A DNA stretch of 49,112 nucleotides from the NCBI GenBank assembly GCA_902595815.1, contig CACJRL010000007.1, forward strand, positions 27,501 to 76,612, read 5' to 3'. The notes under the pieces were generated by a model. That model was not told the DNA's origin. It saw nothing but the letters and a program-made list of their open reading frames with translations, and made no database searches. Shown piece by piece: positions 45,841-49,112 of the stretch (position 1 is its first letter; the number at the start of each line of letters is the position of its first letter). The position numbers and the translations under genes are program-made. The stretch is from an uncultured Pelagibacteraceae bacterium. Lineage in GTDB: Bacteria; Pseudomonadota; Alphaproteobacteria; Pelagibacterales; Pelagibacteraceae.

Positions 45841-45917
45841 TGGTACACGGGGACAGATTCGAACTGTCGACCTTCGGTTCCACAAACCGCTGCTCTAACC
45901 AACTGAGCTACCCGTGC
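45841..45917 (-). tRNA. tRNA-His (GTG), G-1-less type
   Basis: Minus-strand cloverleaf: acceptor GCACGGG with CCCGTGT, discriminator A73, CCA encoded, anticodon loop TTGTGGA (GTG). The base before position 1 is A and position 73 is A, so the universal G-1:C73 identity pair is absent. The first pair is G1-U72. Alphaproteobacteria are known for such tRNA-His with a matching divergent HisRS. It directly precedes hisS. Confidence 0.97.
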
Positions 45918-46041
45918 TCCTTCTACTGTTTTATACTAAATGTGGATAAAATTAAATTTATAAATAATTAAATAGCTAGCTTGCAGCCAGCATGAAAATG
46001 ATGTCTGTGAGTTTGTCTGTTAATAATAACGAATTTATTCA

Positions 46042-46081
46042 TTGCTGTGTAATTAGCATTTTTTTTTTTAAATGCAAGCAA
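46042..46081. repeat. Two-part inverted repeat downstream of csp
   Basis: Outer arms TTGCT (46042-46046) and AGCAA (46077-46081), and inner arms GCATTT (46056-46061) and AAATGC (46070-46075) around a T-only loop. The 5' side has a 9-nt bulge. Role unknown. Confidence 0.45.
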
Positions 46082-46096
46082 GAAAAGATTTTGCAC

Positions 46097-46131
46097 AGGA
46101 ATAGCTATGTTTTTTAACATATCCTATTCCT
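46097..46131. repeat. Long hairpin downstream of csp
   Basis: AGGAATA (46097-46103) pairs with TATTCCT (46125-46131) and ATGTT (46107-46111) with AACAT (46116-46120), with a small internal loop (GCT/ATCC) and a TTTT apex. It lies about 30 nt past the csp stop codon. No U-tract follows on the csp strand, so it is more a 3' UTR stabilising or processing stem than a standard terminator. Confidence 0.55.
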
Positions 46132-46161
46132 ATACAAACATTTTTGATGAATTAAATTTTA

Positions 46162-46374
46162 TTAACCTAATTTTTTCAAATTTACAGCGCTTGGACCTTT
46201 TTCGCCATCTTGAATTTCGAATTCTATAGCATCGTTTTCATTCAAAAATCTTAGCCCAGCTTCTCTAACTGCGCTCGCATGAACGAAACAATCTTTTTCT
46301 CCGTCTTCTCTTTCAATAAAACCGTAGCCCTTCTTACCGTTGAACCACTTTACTTTGCCTTTTAATGTACTCAT
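46162..46374 (-). CDS. Cold-shock domain protein
   Basis: Single-domain RNA chaperone of the CspA family, 70 residues. RNP1 KGYGFI (15-20) and RNP2 FVHAS (30-34) are intact, as is [10 protein letters not shown]. Whether it is cold-induced is unknown. The leader upstream (46375-46489) has a 6-bp dyad AGCTAT-AA-ATAGCT (46409-46422), a possible 5' UTR hairpin. Confidence 0.96.
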   Translation of the reverse strand: MSTLKGKVKWFNGKKGYGFIEREDGEKDCFVHASAVREAGLRFLNENDAIEFEIQDGEKGPSAVNLKKLG

Positions 46375-46489
46375 ACTTTAGTTACTCTTTCTTTGTTATT
46401 ATATAATTAGCTATAAATAGCTGATGGATAGGTATTAGATTTTAATTTTGAATGCAAGCATAATGATGGATATTAATATCACATGGGAG
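46375..46489. promoter_or_regulatory. csp leader and promoter region
   Basis: 115 bp between tRNA-Phe and csp on the minus strand. It contains TGCTTGCATT (46460-46451), also found after csp, which includes a possible -35 TTGCAT, and a dyad AGCTAT-AA-ATAGCT (46409-46422) in the presumed 5' UTR. No confident -10 is assigned. Confidence 0.35.
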
Positions 46490-46565
46490 TGGTGGCTTCG
46501 GCGGGACTCGAACCAGCGACACAAGCCTTTTCAGGGCTCTGCTCTACCAACTGAGCTACGAAGCC
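46490..46565 (-). tRNA. tRNA-Phe (GAA)
   Basis: Minus-strand cloverleaf: acceptor GGCTTCG with CGAAGCC, discriminator A, CCA encoded, anticodon loop CTGAAAA (GAA). Its 5' end lies only 3 nt after the infA stop codon, so it is most likely co-transcribed with hisD-infA and released by RNase P. Confidence 0.97.
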
Positions 46566-46568
46566 ATA

Positions 46569-46784
46569 TTAAGATCTAAAAATTATACGACCCTTTGATA
46601 AATCGTATGGAGATACTTCCAATTTCACTCTATCTCCTTGTAAAACACGAATACGATTTTTTCTAAGTTTTCCTGCCGTGTGAGCCGTAACATTATGACC
46701 ATTATCTAGTTTAACTCTAAACATAGCATTAGGAAGAAGATCTGTTACCACACCTTCAAACTCCAACGTATCCTGTTTACTCAA
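46569..46784 (-). CDS. infA: Translation initiation factor IF-1
   Basis: OB-fold initiation factor that binds the 30S A site. The 71 residues (family 71-72) include [18 protein letters not shown] and the conserved [16 protein letters not shown] (about 38-53). It lies 3 nt downstream of hisD and 3 nt upstream of tRNA-Phe. In other Alphaproteobacteria infA also sits near hisD, with extra genes between. Confidence 0.98.
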   Translation of the reverse strand: MSKQDTLEFEGVVTDLLPNAMFRVKLDNGHNVTAHTAGKLRKNRIRVLQGDRVKLEVSPYDLSKGRIIFRS

Positions 46785-46787
46785 TTA

Positions 46788-48056
46788 TTATCTCCTCATT
46801 CTAGATTTAATACTTTGAGCATGATTATCTAGTTCTTCATACTCAGCGAGATGTGTAGCGGATTCTCCTAATTTCTCAATACCTTTTTTTGTAAGAGTTA
46901 TATGGCTAATTTTTTTATAAAATTCACTAAGATTTAGTCCAGATGAAAATTTTGCAGATCCTAAAGTTGGTAATACATGGTTTGAACCAACATTATAATC
47001 TGAGACAGCCATTGGAGAATACTTTCCAATCATAATACTTCCTGCATTATGAATTTGATTTAAATACTTTTTATAATTAGACACATTAATTTCTAAGTGC
47101 TCTGGAGCAACTTCATTAATTGCTTCTATTATTTGCTTATCACTTTGGGCTAACACAATTAATCCATTATTTTTTAAACTTTTTAAAACAACTCTTTTCC
47201 TTTGAATTTTTTTGATACTTTCTTTTATTTCTATATTAAATTTATTTGATAATTTTTTATCTTTCGTAATTAAAATACACTGGGAGTTTACATCATGTTC
47301 TGCTTGTCCTATCATAGATGTTATAACTTGATTTAGATCAGTTTTACTATCAGCTAAAACACAAATTTCACTAGGCCCAGCGACCATTCCTTCTGTCCCA
47401 ACATCACCAAAGACTTCACGTTTGCTTCTTGCAACATAAATATTTCCGGGCCCAACAATTTTATTCACTTTTTGAATATACGCTAAACTTGCTATAGCTT
47501 GGGCGCCACCCATTGAGTAAATTTCATTAATTCCAACTTTTTTAGCTGCATAAAGAACAGCAGGATTTAGTTTTCCATTAAGTTTTGGATTGGCCAAAAC
47601 TATTCTTTTTACACCTGAAATTTTTGCAGGCACTGCATTCATTAATAATGTGGATGGTAAATTAGCTGGTACATAAATACCTACAGACTGAAGTGGCACA
47701 TGCTTATATTCAAGTTTATTTTTAAAATTATCTACATACTTAATATTTTTTGGTTTTTGTAGTGAATGAAACTTAAAAATTCTATTATAGGCTAAATCGA
47801 TACTTTTTTTAATCTTAGGTTCTAATGTATTAATTGCTTTTTTTACTTTATCTTTTGAAGGAACTATCTCTATATTTTTACTAAATTTTTTCTCATACTT
47901 TAAAAGTGCTTTTCTTCCATTAATTTTGATGTCTTTTAAAATTTTTGGAACTATCGAAGTGTCTACTGCTTTTCCAGATCTCCTTTTATCCAAAAAAGAT
48001 TCTAATTCTTTTTTATAATTTTTTTTCTTACAATTAATTACTTTTATCATTTTCAA
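46788..48056 (-). CDS. hisD: Histidinol dehydrogenase
   Basis: Zinc enzyme for the last two oxidations to histidine. The 422 residues show VPANLPSTLLMNAVPAKISG, GPGNIYVARSKREVFGDVG, a metal/catalytic segment QAEHDVNSQ, and the VAPEHLE motif. It starts within the DUF2948 gene (23-nt overlap; an alternative ATG 6 nt downstream). Separated from hisG/hisZ by 4 kb but on the same strand. Confidence 0.96.
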   Translation of the reverse strand: MKMIKVINCKKKNYKKELESFLDKRRSGKAVDTSIVPKILKDIKINGRKALLKYEKKFSKNIEIVPSKDKVKKAINTLEPKIKKSIDLAYNRIFKFHSLQKPKNIKYVDNFKNKLEYKHVPLQSVGIYVPANLPSTLLMNAVPAKISGVKRIVLANPKLNGKLNPAVLYAAKKVGINEIYSMGGAQAIASLAYIQKVNKIVGPGNIYVARSKREVFGDVGTEGMVAGPSEICVLADSKTDLNQVITSMIGQAEHDVNSQCILITKDKKLSNKFNIEIKESIKKIQRKRVVLKSLKNNGLIVLAQSDKQIIEAINEVAPEHLEINVSNYKKYLNQIHNAGSIMIGKYSPMAVSDYNVGSNHVLPTLGSAKFSSGLNLSEFYKKISHITLTKKGIEKLGESATHLAEYEELDNHAQSIKSRMRR

Positions 48057-48435
48057 TTTTTTGGTCTTCTAACGTTACATCAATAACTTCTGTGGACAGT
48101 GTTATAATTCCATTTTTTGAAAATAACAGAACTATTTCAAAATTTTCTTTTTTTTTAAAAATATCAATTGCAAATAACTCTAAAGTCAAATCTGCATTGG
48201 ACTGATTAATATTTTTAGACTTGGAACTTTCAATAAATTCAAATTTTATAACACTATTAATAGGTTTGTTGCTATCTGTCTCCTTATCTATTCTTAAAAC
48301 AGAAAGTAAAAAAATTTTTGTAGATGGCAAATATTTTATATCAGAAATGTTTACTTTGGACTCTGCACATATTGCTGATATAATTCGTAAATCATCTGGA
48401 GATTGAGCGATTACCTTCTTTAAAAAATTATTCAC
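48034..48435 (-). CDS. DUF2948 family protein
   Basis: 133-residue protein starting at GTG that overlaps the murA stop (TAGTG, 1 nt). The opening KVIAQSPDDLRIISAICAES and the LRIDKETDSNKPINSV stretch match DUF2948, a family found between murA and hisD in Alphaproteobacteria. No catalytic motif is evident; function unknown. Confidence 0.85.
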   Translation of the reverse strand: MNNFLKKVIAQSPDDLRIISAICAESKVNISDIKYLPSTKIFLLSVLRIDKETDSNKPINSVIKFEFIESSKSKNINQSNADLTLELFAIDIFKKKENFEIVLLFSKNGIITLSTEVIDVTLEDQKIENDKSN

Positions 48436-49112
48436 TAAGCTATTCTTTTAATATTTACTCCAATTTTTTTTAATTTATTTTCAATTTTTTCATAACCTCT
48501 ATCTAAATGATATACTCTATTTATAATAGATGTTCCTCTTGAAATAAAAGCTGCCAAAACTAAAGCCACTGATGCCCTTAGGTCACTAGACATTAACTCT
48601 GCTCCCTCTAAATTATTAGTTCCTTCAATAATTGCCTTGTTGCCTTTAATATTTATTTTTGCGCCTAATCGTTTTAATTCTGGAACATGCATAAACCTGT
48701 TTTCAAATATATTTTCTTCAATTGTACTTTTCCCATTTGCTTTAGTTAATAATACCATAAATTGAGCTTGCAAATCAGTTGGGAAGTTTGGATATTCTCC
48801 AGTTTTTAAAAAATCCAAACTTCTAATTTTTTTTGGCCCCTTAATTTGAATTGTATTTTTTGTGGTTTTTATCTTTGCTCCAATTTTCTTAAGCAAATTT
48901 ATTTCTGTATTGATAATTTTTGGCTCAAAATTTTTAATTTTTAAGTTTCCACCATTTAAACATGCGGCAACACAAAAAGTGCCTGCTTCAATTCTATCAT
49001 TCATGATTGAGTAATTTATACTTTTTAATGTTTTAACACCCTCAATTTTTAAAGTTCTTTTACCTATCCATTTAATCTTGGCTCCCGCTGTTTTCAGAAA
49101 ATTTGTTAAATC
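48435..49112 (-). CDS. murA: UDP-N-acetylglucosamine 1-carboxyvinyltransferase (C-terminal part)
   Basis: First committed enzyme of peptidoglycan synthesis. The window holds the C-terminal 225 or so residues; the gene continues past the right edge, so the internal ATG at 49004 is not the start. Seen are NDRIEAGTF, PNFPTDLQAQFMVLL, ENRFMHVPELKRLGA and the DRGYE/LRASVALVLAA segments typical of MurA. The catalytic Cys loop lies outside. The frame is intact to the edge. Confidence 0.95.
   Translation of the reverse strand, partial: DLTNFLKTAGAKIKWIGKRTLKIEGVKTLKSINYSIMNDRIEAGTFCVAACLNGGNLKIKNFEPKIINTEINLLKKIGAKIKTTKNTIQIKGPKKIRSLDFLKTGEYPNFPTDLQAQFMVLLTKANGKSTIEENIFENRFMHVPELKRLGAKINIKGNKAIIEGTNNLEGAELMSSDLRASVALVLAAFISRGTSIINRVYHLDRGYEKIENKLKKIGVNIKRIA

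Larger units (their letters stand above)
45918..46161. other. Structured intergenic region between csp and tRNA-His
   Basis: 244 bp, the second longest gap in the window. Two hairpins are present (46042-46081 and 46097-46131, listed separately). A TGCTTGCATT element (46080-46071, minus) is repeated upstream of csp. The region must hold the csp terminator and the tRNA-His promoter; an unannotated small RNA is possible but unproven. Confidence 0.45.

Noticed and set aside
45837..45902. N-terminal extension of hisS to 45902
   Set aside because: It translates the tRNA-His gene; the family N-terminus begins at 45836.

Overview
This is a compact, very AT-rich alphaproteobacterial chromosome segment (roughly 70% A+T by eye). 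It fits the SAR11 clade (Candidatus Pelagibacter and relatives). The evidence is one rRNA operon with the 16S - tRNA-Ile - tRNA-Ala order, gene neighbourhoods typical of Alphaproteobacteria (lysC/prfA/prmC/DUF4167, secA/argJ, kdsD/lptC/lptB, trpFBA/accD/folC, murA/DUF2948/hisD), A/T-biased codons with Lys/Asn/Ile-rich proteins, and almost no intergenic DNA. Assignment rests on recognition, not on a database search. No prophage, insertion sequence, integrase or CRISPR array was seen; nearly all of it is housekeeping.

Layout. 1-2151: 3' side of the rRNA operon on the minus strand (16S, tRNA-Ile, tRNA-Ala, start of the spacer to 23S), with a long leader/trailer inverted repeat around 16S. 2152-9306: an M23 peptidase, then a minus-strand run DUF4167-prmC-prfA-ispG-lysC, then ubiG and DUF1178. 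9344-16633: argJ, secA, accA, glcB. 16643-19264: recR-ybaB-dnaX preceded by a small SRP RNA gene. 19308-23601: pheA-kdsB, a membrane cytochrome c, and argD-argF, with argF broken by a frameshift in an A8 run. 23768-25484: gcrA, a SHOCT membrane protein and an NDUFA9-like dehydrogenase. 25501-38081: a 12.6-kb plus-strand chain of 14 abutting or overlapping genes (rnd, kdsD, lptC, lptB, aroA, cmk, rpsA, ihfB, pyrF, trpF, trpB, trpA, accD, folC). 38078-41828: trxA and a DNA-metabolism group (exonuclease I, an MGME1/RecB-like nuclease, RmuC). 41870-49112: a minus-strand block murA(partial)-DUF2948-hisD-infA-tRNA-Phe-csp-tRNA-His-hisS-hisZ-sulfotransferase-hisG.

Functionally the window covers envelope and LPS synthesis (KdsB, KdsD, LptB/C, MurA, M23), fatty-acid initiation (AccA, AccD), amino-acid synthesis (Lys, Arg, Phe, Trp, His, shikimate), nucleotide and folate metabolism (PyrF, Cmk, FolC), translation (PrfA, PrmC, S1, IF-1, HisRS), protein export (SecA, SRP RNA), and DNA replication/repair (DnaX, RecR, ExoI, RmuC).

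The main oddities are: an AccA with a C-terminal membrane-anchor-like tail; a Cmk whose P-loop lysine is Ala; altered active-site motifs in TrpB, TrpA, FolC and AccD; an A12 run at the end of DnaX domain III where slippage would give a gamma-like product; hisS starting 4 nt after the CCA of its cognate tRNA-His; a sulfotransferase embedded between hisZ and hisG; and a three-gene exonuclease/repair group. Homopolymer lengths were checked against reading frames where they matter.
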